The notes under the pieces: generated by a model
Told to the model about the DNA's origin: nothing
The model's input: only the letters and a program-made list of their open reading frames with translations
The model's database searches: none
Position numbers and translations under genes: made by a program
Shown here: positions 1-8,168 of the stretch, piece after piece
Position numbering within the stretch: the first letter of the stretch is position 1
Layout of the letters: the number at the start of each line of letters is the position of its first letter
Assembly (NCBI GenBank): GCA_947628435.1
Contig: CANQZW010000010.1
Coordinates: forward strand, 1 to 40,159
Source: an uncultured Bacilli bacterium
GTDB taxonomy: Bacteria > Bacillota_I > Bacilli_A > RF39 > UBA660
DNA length: 40,159 bases
Direction of reading: 5' to 3'

Positions 1-1155
1 ATTATTCCTAATGAAAAATATAGGATAGATATAGAAAAAGGTCGTAAACATGATGGTTCAAGAAATAGAATAGTAGAAACATTTTATGGAACACTTAGAC
101 AAGCTATAGACCGTCGAGATGAATTACTATATGAAGTTAAACATGAAAAGATTAAACCTGATAGTAGTATGCTTTTCTTAGATTATGCAAAATTATGGCT
201 TAAAGATTATGCAGAACCAAATGTTAAAAAAAATACTTTATATGGATATAAATGTAATCTTAATGCTTACATTTTACCAAGATTTAAAGATTACAAATTA
301 AATGAGATTACACCCTATGATTTAGAGAAATTCTACAATGATTTAAAGAAAACACCAACGCAATATACAAAAGATCTTCCAAAAGAAAACCAAAAATTCC
401 TCTCTTCTACTACTGTACTAAAACAACATAGACAAATTAGTTTAATGTATACAACCGCAATGAAATGGGATTTTATTGATTATAATCCTTGTAGTAAAAT
501 ATTAAAACCACCAACTAAATCAACACCTGAAATGGCTTATTATAACGAAGAAGAAATTAAACAATTATTCAAGTTATTAGATAATGAAGAATTTGGATTT
601 AAAGTAGCAGTATATATGTTAGTGCTTGGTGGATTTAGAAGATCAGAGTTATTAGGATTATATTGGGAAGATGTAGATTTTGAAAATCAAAGCGTTAAAA
701 TTTATAAGTCATTACTATCATATAAAGGTATAGGAATACAAGAAGGTACAGTTAAAACGACAAGAAGTAATCGAGAAGTAGCTCTTCCAAAGGAATGTTT
801 TACTTTATTAAAGGAGTATAAAAATTTACAAGAAGAAAGAAAAAAAATTTTAGGAAGCGCTTGGTCCGATAATAAATATTTATTTAAAATGCCTTGGGGA
901 ACTTGTATGAAACCAGATTGGCTTACTAGACAATGGAGTTCTTTTATTGACAAAAATAATTTAAGACATATAAGACTTCATGATTTAAGACATACTTGTG
1001 CTACTTACTTATTAAGTATAGGAACACCTATAGCAACTGTAAGTAGAAAATTAGGACATTCAGATATTTATACAACTTTAAATACATATACCCACTCTGT
1101 AGATAAAGATGATATACAGGCGGTTGAAAAGTTAGCAGAAAGATTATTTCATTAA
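1..1155 (+). CDS. Tyrosine recombinase (phage/ICE integrase), 5' end off-window
   Basis: Site-specific recombinase of the tyrosine integrase family. The frame is open from base 1, so the first ATG in the window (169) is internal and the true start lies upstream. The first ~55 visible residues fit the tail of an N-terminal arm-binding domain. Next come a SAM-like core-binding domain (from MLFLDYAKLW) and a catalytic domain. The catalytic set is complete: Arg in GGFRRSELLGL, HDLRH, LGHSD and the nucleophile Tyr in NTYTH. It resembles Tn916/phage-type integrases. It reads toward a tRNA-Leu and a tRNA 3' fragment 360 bp downstream, as expected for an integrase near its attachment site. A terminator hairpin overlaps the stop codon. 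Confidence 0.93.
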   Translation: MIPNEKYRIDIEKGRKHDGSRNRIVETFYGTLRQAIDRRDELLYEVKHEKIKPDSSMLFLDYAKLWLKDYAEPNVKKNTLYGYKCNLNAYILPRFKDYKLNEITPYDLEKFYNDLKKTPTQYTKDLPKENQKFLSSTTVLKQHRQISLMYTTAMKWDFIDYNPCSKILKPPTKSTPEMAYYNEEEIKQLFKLLDNEEFGFKVAVYMLVLGGFRRSELLGLYWEDVDFENQSVKIYKSLLSYKGIGIQEGTVKTTRSNREVALPKECFTLLKEYKNLQEERKKILGSAWSDNKYLFKMPWGTCMKPDWLTRQWSSFIDKNNLRHIRLHDLRHTCATYLLSIGTPIATVSRKLGHSDIYTTLNTYTHSVDKDDIQAVEKLAERLFH

Positions 1156-1172
1156 GAATTTAATCTTTTTTT
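1139..1172 (+). terminator. Rho-independent terminator of the integrase gene
   Basis: Eight-base-pair stem AAAGATTA (1139-1146) / TAATCTTT (1161-1168) followed by a T run. It overlaps the integrase stop codon. Confidence 0.65.
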
Positions 1173-1201
1173 GTGATTTTTGTTTCAAAATATCAATTAT
1201 A

Positions 1202-1210
1202 TGATATAAT
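1202..1210 (+). promoter_or_regulatory. Extended -10 promoter for tRNA-Leu
   Basis: TGA-TATAAT (TG at 1202-1203, TATAAT 1205-1210) lies 12 bp upstream of the tRNA. The -35 is poor (TTGTTT at 1180-1185 with a 19-bp spacer), as usual for an extended -10 promoter. Confidence 0.5.
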
Positions 1211-1222
1211 TAGATAGTACTT

Positions 1223-1309
1223 GCTCATATGGCGGAATTGGTAGACGCGATTGACTCAAAATCAATTTTTCGAAAGAAAGTTCCGGTTCGACTCCGGATA
1301 TGAGCACCA
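1223..1309 (+). tRNA. tRNA-Leu(CAA), intact, with encoded CCA
   Basis: A complete type II (long variable arm) tRNA. The acceptor strands GCTCATA/TATGAGC pair fully. The D region GGCGGAATTGGTAGACGC is typical of leucine tRNAs. The anticodon stem is ATTGA/TCAAT around the loop CTCAAAA (1255-1261), giving anticodon CAA at 1257-1259. The T arm contains GGTTCGACTCC, and the 3' end is A plus CCA (1306-1309). It lies between the integrase and the displaced tRNA fragment, so it appears to be carried by the element. Its T arm and acceptor differ from those of the fragment. Confidence 0.93.
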
Positions 1310-1340
1310 AATTGATAGAAAATCAAATGTTTATATAGAT

Positions 1341-1397
1341 GTGGGGAATTTCCCACAAAACTAATACAATAAGATTTTAGTGGGAATTTAGTGGGAA
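1341..1397. repeat. GTGGGAA repeats, candidate integrase arm sites
   Basis: A perfect tandem 11-mer TTTAGTGGGAA occurs at 1376-1386 and 1387-1397. An imperfect inverted pair of the same core (GTGGGGAATTTCCCAC) lies at 1341-1356. The repeats sit between integrase and attachment site, where integrases with an N-terminal arm-binding domain usually have arm sites. The binding role is inference. Confidence 0.45.
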
Positions 1398-1516
1398 TAT
1401 ATCACAATATTTCATTAAAATATTAATTTTCGATATTATTTGAAATTGTATGAAATGTATCGAAACCATTTGTATTTCAAGCAATTTCAGACAAATTCAT
1501 AAACTGATGTGCATTT

Positions 1517-1571
1517 CTCAAAATCCAGTGGTAGTAATACCGTGTCGGTTCAAGCCCGACTACCGGTACCA
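1517..1571 (+). other. Attachment-site remnant: 3' half of a tRNA-Leu(CAA)
   Basis: From the anticodon loop CTCAAAA (1517-1523) onward the sequence is a leucine tRNA 3' half: anticodon stem strand TCCAG, long variable arm, T arm GTCGGTTCAAGCCCGAC, acceptor strand TACCGGT, discriminator A and CCA (1569-1571). No matching 5' half (an ACCGGTA acceptor strand and D arm) lies upstream. This is the classic scar of integration into a tRNA gene: the element supplied a new 3' half at its far end, outside the window, and left the original 3' half here. The element boundary is therefore near 1517-1571, and crossover probably lies in or just after the anticodon loop. Confidence 0.8.
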
Positions 1572-1612
1572 AATTTGCAATGAAACTCGAAAAAAAATAC
1601 GAGGTTAATATA

Positions 1613-1652
1613 AAAACTACTTATCAAAATTAAATTGAAAGTAGTTTTATTT
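1613..1652 (+). terminator. Terminator downstream of the tRNA fragment
   Basis: Ten-base-pair stem AAAACTACTT (1613-1622) / AAGTAGTTTT (1639-1648) followed by ATTTT. It is probably the original terminator of the disrupted host tRNA-Leu gene. Confidence 0.6.
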
Positions 1653-1751
1653 TACCAATTTAAAAACCACATTTATTATAATATAAACAAATTGGTATAC
1701 TTAATTTTCACATAAAAACCAACTTATGCTCTAGTTTTATAATTTAAATAT

Positions 1752-1780
1752 TTGCATATATAATTTTTTTATGATAAAAT
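1752..1780 (+). promoter_or_regulatory. SigA-type promoter for the hypothetical gene at 1806
   Basis: TTGCAT (1752-1757), 17-bp spacer, TAAAAT (1775-1780). A GGGGTGA ribosome binding site follows just before the ATG. The stretch 1572-1805 holds only this promoter and the preceding terminator. Confidence 0.65.
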
Positions 1781-1805
1781 AGCAGCTAAACAAAGGGGTG
1801 ATATA

Positions 1806-2306
1806 ATGAATAAATACGAAAAATATCTGGATATGGTAGATTTTGTAAATAACGTTTTAATGAGTTCTAATTATACAATTGAGAAGCATAACAATAAAAA
1901 GAAAGTTGTTTTATATGAAAAATTAGTAGTTTTATTATTAAATAGAATTAACAAAAAATCAAAAGATCCGAAAGAAAAAGAAAACCTTATAAATCATTTT
2001 ATAACTGATATTAATTTATTAATTAAAAAGAAAACTAATACTACAAACTCAGGTTATAGTGATTCTGATATCGAATTTTTAAAACAGTTTGATACTTTTG
2101 ATTTGAACCAAAAAGAAGCTGATGCTGTTGGTAAAATTGATGAATATAACGATTGGATTAGGTACATATTATATTTACATACAAACGAAAGCAAAATAGT
2201 ACATGAAAAGGTTGAGGAAGAAATGGAGAACGTTAATAATATTTATTCACCTAGATTACTTTATAGTTTTTTTCTAAAGCATAAAAAAAAGCAAAGTAAA
2301 AATTAA
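1806..2306 (+). CDS. Hypothetical protein, 166 aa
   Basis: Not recognised. A soluble, highly charged protein (Lys, Asn and Glu rich) with no signal peptide or membrane segment. It appears mainly helical, with a Lys-rich C-terminus. The start is supported by GGGGTGA upstream and by a good promoter. It sits between the attachment-site scar and scpB, in the opposite orientation to scpAB, and ends at a hairpin shared with scpB. It could be chromosomal, or a leftover of an earlier insertion at this tRNA site. Confidence 0.75.
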   Translation: MNKYEKYLDMVDFVNNVLMSSNYTIEKHNNKKKVVLYEKLVVLLLNRINKKSKDPKEKENLINHFITDINLLIKKKTNTTNSGYSDSDIEFLKQFDTFDLNQKEADAVGKIDEYNDWIRYILYLHTNESKIVHEKVEEEMENVNNIYSPRLLYSFFLKHKKKQSKN

Positions 2307-2323
2307 TTTATAAAATAAAAAAT

Positions 2324-2350
2324 AAAGTAGATACATAAATCTACTTTTAT
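2324..2350. terminator. Bidirectional terminator
   Basis: Stem AAAGTAGAT (2324-2332) / ATCTACTTT (2339-2347) with T-rich or A-rich flanks on both sides. It lies between the converging hypothetical gene and scpB. Confidence 0.7.
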
Positions 2351-2363
2351 TATTATATTAATT

Positions 2364-2924
2364 CTATTTTTTTTCTTTATACTTAGTAATAAAAAGTTCT
2401 GTTTCTTCTTCTAAAGTATCTTCTGGAATCTTTAATTTAGGAAGTTCATTAATAGACGATAAATTAAAATAATCTAAAAACTTATCCGTCGTTTTATAAA
2501 GCATTGGTTTACCAGGTAAATCACTTTTTCCTGCTACATCAATAAGACCTCTAAATAATAATTTTCTTATTATATCCCTACTAGATACTCCTCTTATTTC
2601 ATCAATTTTACCAACAGATATAGGTTCATTATAAGCAATAATTGCAAGAACTTCTAAAGATGCTTGAGTTAGCACACTACAAACACTTTGATTTGCTAAC
2701 AACTCATAATATTTTTTATGTTCCTCTTTAGTTGATAATTTATACTTATTTCCTAAACAAACAAGTTTTAATCCCCTATCTTCCTTATTTAGGATACTTT
2801 GATATTCTTTTAATAATTCGTCAGTATCTTTTTCACTTATTTCTAATATCTTTGCTATTTCTTGTTTTGCTAATCCATCTTCTCCCATAACAAAAAGTAA
2901 TCCTTCTAGTATTCCTAACTTCAT
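2364..2924 (-). CDS. scpB: Segregation and condensation protein B
   Basis: ScpB is the winged-helix (kite) subunit of the SMC-ScpAB condensin that compacts and segregates the chromosome. The 186-aa length fits the family. The beginning (KLGILEGLLFVMGEDGLA) and the core (SLEVLAIIAYNEPIS, DEIRGVSSRDIIRKLLFRGLI) are typical of ScpB. Its ATG overlaps the scpA stop by four bases (ATGA), so it is translationally coupled downstream of scpA; GAAGGTGAT precedes the start. ScpA/ScpB adjacency is conserved in Bacillota. Confidence 0.95.
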   Translation of the reverse strand: MKLGILEGLLFVMGEDGLAKQEIAKILEISEKDTDELLKEYQSILNKEDRGLKLVCLGNKYKLSTKEEHKKYYELLANQSVCSVLTQASLEVLAIIAYNEPISVGKIDEIRGVSSRDIIRKLLFRGLIDVAGKSDLPGKPMLYKTTDKFLDYFNLSSINELPKLKIPEDTLEEETELFITKYKEKK

Positions 2925-3649
2925 TTTTTATCACCTTCTTTTAATGAGACTACAATGGTATTAAAATTGCTATCTTGTTTAACTACAATTTCATTTTTTT
3001 TAATCATTTCTAAAATAGATAGAAAACTAATAACTATTTCTTGTTTAGAATTTGCTCGTAATAATTCTTCAAAATTAACTTTCTTTTTAATCTTAAGAAC
3101 ATTTTTAATACTTATTATCTTATCCTCTAAAGATAACTCTTTTTTTGTTATTTTTGTTGATATTGGTTTATCTAATTTTTTTCTTTCCATTATAGCATTA
3201 AATGCCTCTATAAGATCATCAATTGATAAATCATCATTTTTTTCTTCTTGCTTTGCATAATAACTTAAGTTTTCTGGCTCTTTTGTTATAATGTTTTTTC
3301 TAGATAACTCTAAACTTTTAAACTCACTGGTAACCTCTTTATATTTCTTATAAGCTAATAAACGTTCAATTAAAACCTCTCTTGGATCTTGTTCATAATC
3401 ATCTTCTTTAACTTCTTTATGACTTGGTAATAACATTTTTGATTTCATTTCTATAAGTTCTGTTGCCATTACTAAATATTCACTAGCAACTGATAAGTTA
3501 AGATCTTTCATTGCTTTAATATAATCCAAATACTGCTTAGTTATTTCTTTAATTTCTATATCATATATATCTATGTTATTTTCTTTAATTAAATGTAATA
3601 AAAGATCTAATGGACCTTCAAAATTATCTATGGTGATTTTATATTGCAT
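2921..3649 (-). CDS. scpA: Segregation and condensation protein A
   Basis: ScpA is the kleisin subunit of the bacterial SMC complex; it bridges SMC heads and binds ScpB. The N-terminus (NFEGPLDLLLHLIKENNIDI) is the family signature, followed by YLVMATELIEMKSKMLLP. The C-terminus has the winged-helix region that contacts the SMC head (residues ~165-235). At 242 aa it is standard length. The TGA stop falls inside the scpB start overlap. A GTAGGTAG element precedes the ATG. Confidence 0.96.
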   Translation of the reverse strand: MQYKITIDNFEGPLDLLLHLIKENNIDIYDIEIKEITKQYLDYIKAMKDLNLSVASEYLVMATELIEMKSKMLLPSHKEVKEDDYEQDPREVLIERLLAYKKYKEVTSEFKSLELSRKNIITKEPENLSYYAKQEEKNDDLSIDDLIEAFNAIMERKKLDKPISTKITKKELSLEDKIISIKNVLKIKKKVNFEELLRANSKQEIVISFLSILEMIKKNEIVVKQDSNFNTIVVSLKEGDKK

Positions 3650-3779
3650 TTATAAAACTACCTACTTTCATAATACTTTCATTTATTTTATTTTTTTTTA
3701 TTTCCTTATTTGTTATTACCATGTTATCCACCTTTTTCTTAATAATTATAACATATTTAATAAATATTTTAAACATGTA

Positions 3780-3788
3780 TGATATAAT
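3780..3788 (+). promoter_or_regulatory. Extended -10 promoter of the RNHCP gene
   Basis: TGA-TATAAT (TG 3780-3781, TATAAT 3783-3788) lies 16 bp before the start codon. There is no good -35. Confidence 0.5.
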
Positions 3789-3804
3789 TTATATGGTGAT
3801 AAAC

Positions 3805-4107
3805 ATGAAAAAATTTAATATGTTAGATGAAGAATTTATTTGTGAAAATTGTAACAAAAAAGTAAATAAATTAAGTTATTCCGCACGAGATCACTGCCCT
3901 TTTTGTTTATACTCAAAGCATGTTGATATTAACCCAGGTGATAGAAAAAACAAATGTAATGGAATGTTAAAACCAATAGGCATAGAAAAGTTTAAAAACT
4001 CTTATAAAATTATATATAAATGCGAGCGTTGTGGTCAAATGCATAAAAATATAATGGCAAAAGATGATGATATGGATTTAATTATTGAACTATCAAAACA
4101 GGCTTAA
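3805..4107 (+). CDS. RNHCP-family zinc-ribbon-like protein, 100 aa
   Basis: A small protein of the RNHCP family, function unknown, probably metal-binding. Signature: paired cysteines ICENC (C13, C16), then ARDHCPFC (C31, C34), SKHVDINPGDR, an isolated Cys 51, and CERCG (C73, C76). I chose the ATG at 3805 because GGTGAT lies just upstream and homology starts there. A longer in-frame reading from 3721 would add a hydrophobic leader that overlaps the promoter. It is divergent from scpA and ends in a hairpin shared with rmuC. Confidence 0.85.
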   Translation: MKKFNMLDEEFICENCNKKVNKLSYSARDHCPFCLYSKHVDINPGDRKNKCNGMLKPIGIEKFKNSYKIIYKCERCGQMHKNIMAKDDDMDLIIELSKQA

Positions 4108-4130
4108 TACACTTTGTACTAAGCCTTTTA
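4100..4130. terminator. Bidirectional terminator between RNHCP gene and rmuC
   Basis: Stem AGGCTTA (4100-4106) / TAAGCCT (4120-4126), extended by TAC/GTA inside, with a T tract after it. It overlaps the RNHCP stop codon. Confidence 0.7.
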
Positions 4131-4132
4131 AA

Positions 4133-5206
4133 TTACTCATCAGTTTTATTTTCTATTTTTAATACATCAACATTATTTATGGCATCAAATCTTTTTGATA
4201 TTTTATCAGTAGTAATATGTATATCATTTGCATCTCGACTTATTGCATCTATACTTCTAGATAGTTTATCCCATCTTTCTTTATATCTTTTAAAATCAAC
4301 GGATAATTTACTTAATTCCTCATGAATTATGGAAGTATATTTATCTTTTTCAATGTTTTTAATAACAAGTTCTATCGTTGTTAGCGTACTCATTAAAGTA
4401 GTTGGTGATGCTATCCATACTCTTTTTTTATAAGCATAATCAATTATGTCAGAATGATATGCGTTAAGCTCCGCAAATAACGCTTCCGCAGGTAAAAACA
4501 TTATTGCTTGGTTACTTGTTACTCCATCTATAATATATTTACTACTTATTGCATCAATGTGTTTTTTAACATCTATTTTAAATTGTTTTTCAGCATTTTG
4601 TCTTTCTAAAGCACCAGCCTTTTTATCAATCATAATTCTATAATTTTCTAAAGGAAATTTAGAGTCTATTGCTATTGTTCCTAATGGTTGTGGTGCAAAT
4701 AACACGCAATCTGCTATAACACCCGTATCAAACATATATTGCATTTTATAAATACTATCATTATTTTCTCCAAAAACACTAACTAAAATATGTTTTAAAT
4801 TTACTTCTCCAAAAATACCACGAGTTTTTTTATCAGTAAGAACAGATTGTAAAGAAACAATATCAGTTGATAAACTATCTATCTTTTTTTGAGCCTCATC
4901 TATTTTAGATAATCTTTCAAGAACGGATGTGAATGTCTTATTAGTTTTTTCAAAATTTTCGTTTAATCGTTCATTTACCCTATCATTTATTAAGTCTAAT
5001 TTTTTTTCTATTTTTTCATTTAAATTATTAAAATTACTATTTAATGATGTACTTAAATCGTTTTTAAACATTCCTAATTCCTTTACTAGAGATGTTTCTA
5101 ATTTGCCTAATCTTTCCGTAATATTACTCTCATTAATATTTTTTGATATTGAAAAAATAGTTAGTATTACTATTAATATTAATAAACCTAAAATTAAGTA
5201 TTGCAT
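4133..5206 (-). CDS. rmuC: RmuC-family DNA recombination protein
   Basis: RmuC proteins carry a PD-(D/E)XK-type nuclease fold and limit inversions and rearrangements at repeats. An N-terminal membrane segment (residues ~2-20) is followed by a long coiled coil (~30-125) and the RmuC core. Core motifs: TRGIFGEVNLKHIL, FDTGVIADCVLF, IAIDSKFPLENY, NQAIMFLPAEALFAEL and VWIASPTTLMSTL. Length 357 aa fits. The start is supported by GGAGGTTTAA before the ATG. It is expressed alone from the minus strand, with a terminator on each side. Confidence 0.93.
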   Translation of the reverse strand: MQYLILGLLILIVILTIFSISKNINESNITERLGKLETSLVKELGMFKNDLSTSLNSNFNNLNEKIEKKLDLINDRVNERLNENFEKTNKTFTSVLERLSKIDEAQKKIDSLSTDIVSLQSVLTDKKTRGIFGEVNLKHILVSVFGENNDSIYKMQYMFDTGVIADCVLFAPQPLGTIAIDSKFPLENYRIMIDKKAGALERQNAEKQFKIDVKKHIDAISSKYIIDGVTSNQAIMFLPAEALFAELNAYHSDIIDYAYKKRVWIASPTTLMSTLTTIELVIKNIEKDKYTSIIHEELSKLSVDFKRYKERWDKLSRSIDAISRDANDIHITTDKISKRFDAINNVDVLKIENKTDE

Positions 5207-5254
5207 TTAAACCTCCATTTTATCTATATTTTTATTATACAACATATTTAAGAA

Positions 5255-5280
5255 AAAGAATGAAATAAATTTCATTCTTT
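5255..5280 (-). terminator. Terminator of the rhodanese gene
   Basis: Perfect 11-bp stem AAAGAATGAAA (5255-5265) / TTTCATTCTTT (5270-5280), with a T run on the minus strand downstream. Confidence 0.75.
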
Positions 5281-5320
5281 AGTTATTTAATTTCAAAGAT
5301 TTTAATACATAAAACTATGA

Positions 5321-5590
5321 TTATTCTTTTATATTTTGTATTCCACCAATAATGCTATAACATTTATAACCTAGTGCATTTAAAATATTTGCACAAGATA
5401 AACTTACCGTACCTTTATCACAAATCAAGTAATAATCTTCATCCTTATTTATATAAACATCAGGATTAGACATAAGTATTATTCTTGGAATATTAACACT
5501 ACCTAATATATGTTTCTCATTATAATCCAATGAACTTCTAATATCAATAATTTTAGATTTATCTAATACGTAATCATACTTTATTTGCAC
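5321..5590 (-). CDS. Single-domain rhodanese-like protein, 89 aa
   Basis: A rhodanese fold for sulfur-relay chemistry. Motifs: IIDIRSSLDYNEKHILGS then VNIPR, and the active-site loop ICDKGTVS, where the Cys is the persulfide-forming residue. I prefer the GTG at 5590 because AGGTGAT ends four bases upstream. A GTG at 5599 is also in frame but overlaps the ribosome binding site. It lies downstream of virD4 beyond a terminator and is probably unrelated to the secretion locus. Confidence 0.85.
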   Translation of the reverse strand: MQIKYDYVLDKSKIIDIRSSLDYNEKHILGSVNIPRIILMSNPDVYINKDEDYYLICDKGTVSLSCANILNALGYKCYSIIGGIQNIKE

Positions 5591-5615
5591 AACTATCACC
5601 TATTTTAATATATGT

Positions 5616-5644
5616 AAAAAAGCACTTGTAATTAAGTGCTTTTT
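5616..5644 (-). terminator. Terminator of the virD4 block
   Basis: Eleven-base-pair stem AAAAAGCACTT (5616-5626) / AAGTGCTTTTT (5634-5644). It overlaps the virD4 stop codon and ends the secretion locus. Confidence 0.75.
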
Positions 5645-8126
5645 ACTCAAAGAATTCATCGAAAAAATCTTCATCATCACCATTTTTATCATCATTCATT
5701 ATTTTTTTTATCTCTTCATTATTTGTATAAACTTTTTCTTCTTGTTTTTCAAAATCTAAAACTTCGTTATCATTTTTTATATTATCATTAGCATCATCAT
5801 TAGATTTTGTATCAACATTTAATGGTTCATCGTCAGATAAATCTTCTAAATAATCATCCATCAAATCATATTTTTCAACTGGTTTTTCTACTTTTACATC
5901 ATCATTAGATTTTTTGAATTCAGAAAAATCTATTTTATTAGCAGGCATAATCACATCAGATGATACAACATTATTTGTAGATGGTAATTTAATATCTTCT
6001 ACTAAAGACTTATCTGAGGCTTTTTCTTCATTTTCCTTAGCAGCATTATCCTTCTTTTCTTCTTCTTCTAATTCAGCAATCTTAGCATCAATCTTTTTAA
6101 TCATATCATCAATGTTTAAAGGTTCATCCATTATGTTAGAGTTTGAAATATTATTATTCATGTTACCAAATGGTGAAGGCTGATTATTAGATCCAGGATA
6201 AGGTGATAAAGGATTGGAATTACTACTTCCAAAAGGACTTGCTGAACTTCCTGGACCAAATGGAGATGCGCCAAACGGTGATGCACCACCAAACGGTGAC
6301 GAACTACCAAATGGTGAAGAGCTATTTGGTGAAAAAGGATTATTACCAGAATTACCAAATAATTCATTTCGTTTTTCATCTTTTTTCTTTTGAACAAACT
6401 CTCTTATGTCAAATAATTTTATAGGTTGTTGTTCATGTGATGGCAAAGTTGCTTTAGTTATTTTTTCATTATTCTTACCATATCCAAAATCAGTATTCCA
6501 AAACGGTAAAAACTTTGTTCTAAACGGTGGAAGACGATGTTTTAAAATGAGTACTTCATCTTGCGTGAATCGTTGTAATTCAGTAACCGTTATAAGAGGT
6601 CTTGTTTCTTCTTTTTGGTCTTTACCTACCTTAACTATTTTATCACCACAAAGTTTACTTATTTCTTCCAAAGCTGATAACTCTCCCGTTAATAAGTAAA
6701 GAATATTACCACAGTTACCACGAATAGTTTCAGCATCTTCATTACCATAAACCTGCTTTAGCTGTGCAAAGTTTTGAATAATCATAGTCATTCTAATCTG
6801 TCTTGAACGAGCCGCAGTTATCATCGTAGTAATATCCTTAAACTTTGGCATATTAGCAAACTCATCTAGCAAAAAGTTTGTCCTTATAGGCAACTTTCCT
6901 CCATGCCTTTGAGCAACAGCAATTAAAGATTCATAACATTGTTTTACAAATATAGTTGCTAAAGCGTGATACGTTGTTTTTTCATCTTGAATAATCATGA
7001 AAACAGCAGTTTTTTTCTCCCCTATTGTTTCCATATCAAAATCACTACGCGATAACATTTCAGCTAAATTTTGGGTTACCGCAAATACTTTAATTTTTTG
7101 TTTTAATACTGATAAAATAGAATTTTTAGTATCTTGAGGTGCGTTTACCGTACCTAAAGCATTTATTGCTGCTGGACTTGCCGGATCCTTAAATTTAAAA
7201 TATTCTTTCATGTAAGTTGATGCACCAACTTTTTCTTCTCCAACGGTCATCATTAAGTTAACGGTTGAAATGCTTATTTCATCTTCTTTAGCATCCTCAA
7301 ACATACCCAAAGAAAGTCCGGTTAAATAATCTGCTGCCGAATTAGTCCAGAACGGGTCATCAGCTTTTTCGTCAGTTGCAATATTAATTGCCATATCATT
7401 TAAAAGCTCATTTGCCTTATCTTGGTTACCTTCTTTATAGTATTTATATGGTAATGTATAAGGGTTCCAACAACTACCATTTTTTGGATCACGAAAGTTA
7501 ACAACGATTACATCATAACCTAAGTCCCTAAGCATTTCTCCATTTTTTTCAAATATCTCACCCTTAGGATCAGTAATAACCATTGACTCACCCTTTTTAG
7601 CTAATATGTTAACTAAAGGGTTTATTATCATCTGAGTTTTACCAGATCCAGTTGCACCAATAACTAGTGAGTGTGACTCTCCATTATCGACGTAAACTAA
7701 TTTTTTCTTTTTATCATAAACCAAAGGAAAACCCGCACTAACCGCTTCTTTAGCGGTTAATTCAACTGGTTCAACATCCTTAAATTTTTTATATTCATCT
7801 TCCTTAGCAAATCTACCAAAACCATCTTCTTTTTTTCCTTCTTTAAATCCGAAACCTTTTTCTCTGGTAAAAAAATGACTTGATACACTTGCAGTAAGTA
7901 ATACAACTGATAAAATCCAAAATATAAGAGTGTAACCTAAATAAGGTGGAAAAAAGCCCTTTACAAAATTAAATGTCCAACTAGATTGTTTTACTATCAT
8001 TGTTGTTTCTTCATTTGCTACATGATAAAAATTAACAACACACATAGCAACCACCATCAAAAGTAATAAACAAGCCCATAAAAATGCGATAACATCTTTA
8101 TGATCTGCTCTAAACTTTAATTTCAT
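5643..8126 (-). CDS. virD4: VirD4/TraG-family type IV coupling protein with long acidic tail
   Basis: A membrane ATPase that selects substrates for a T4SS. With the ATG at 8126 (AGGAGG six bases upstream) it is 827 aa. Two N-terminal membrane segments (~12-35 and ~63-83) are followed by the RecA-like motor. Walker A is GATGSGKT (~157-164), preceded by SLVI and followed by VITDPKGE; Walker B is FLLDEFANMPKF (~418-429). After the motor there is a Gly/Ser/Pro/Phe repeat zone of SPFG units (~596-655), a predicted helix rich in Glu/Lys (~665-700), and an acidic disordered tail ending EDFFDEFFE. The tail is unusual for this family. It is last in the block after two lipoproteins, and separated from them by a palindrome. 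Confidence 0.93.
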   Translation of the reverse strand: MKLKFRADHKDVIAFLWACLLLLMVVAMCVVNFYHVANEETTMIVKQSSWTFNFVKGFFPPYLGYTLIFWILSVVLLTASVSSHFFTREKGFGFKEGKKEDGFGRFAKEDEYKKFKDVEPVELTAKEAVSAGFPLVYDKKKKLVYVDNGESHSLVIGATGSGKTQMIINPLVNILAKKGESMVITDPKGEIFEKNGEMLRDLGYDVIVVNFRDPKNGSCWNPYTLPYKYYKEGNQDKANELLNDMAINIATDEKADDPFWTNSAADYLTGLSLGMFEDAKEDEISISTVNLMMTVGEEKVGASTYMKEYFKFKDPASPAAINALGTVNAPQDTKNSILSVLKQKIKVFAVTQNLAEMLSRSDFDMETIGEKKTAVFMIIQDEKTTYHALATIFVKQCYESLIAVAQRHGGKLPIRTNFLLDEFANMPKFKDITTMITAARSRQIRMTMIIQNFAQLKQVYGNEDAETIRGNCGNILYLLTGELSALEEISKLCGDKIVKVGKDQKEETRPLITVTELQRFTQDEVLILKHRLPPFRTKFLPFWNTDFGYGKNNEKITKATLPSHEQQPIKLFDIREFVQKKKDEKRNELFGNSGNNPFSPNSSSPFGSSSPFGGASPFGASPFGPGSSASPFGSSNSNPLSPYPGSNNQPSPFGNMNNNISNSNIMDEPLNIDDMIKKIDAKIAELEEEEKKDNAAKENEEKASDKSLVEDIKLPSTNNVVSSDVIMPANKIDFSEFKKSNDDVKVEKPVEKYDLMDDYLEDLSDDEPLNVDTKSNDDANDNIKNDNEVLDFEKQEEKVYTNNEEIKKIMNDDKNGDDEDFFDEFFE

Positions 8127-8168
8127 AACTAACCTCCTGGTAAAAAAGTAAATAAATCTCAAAAACAT

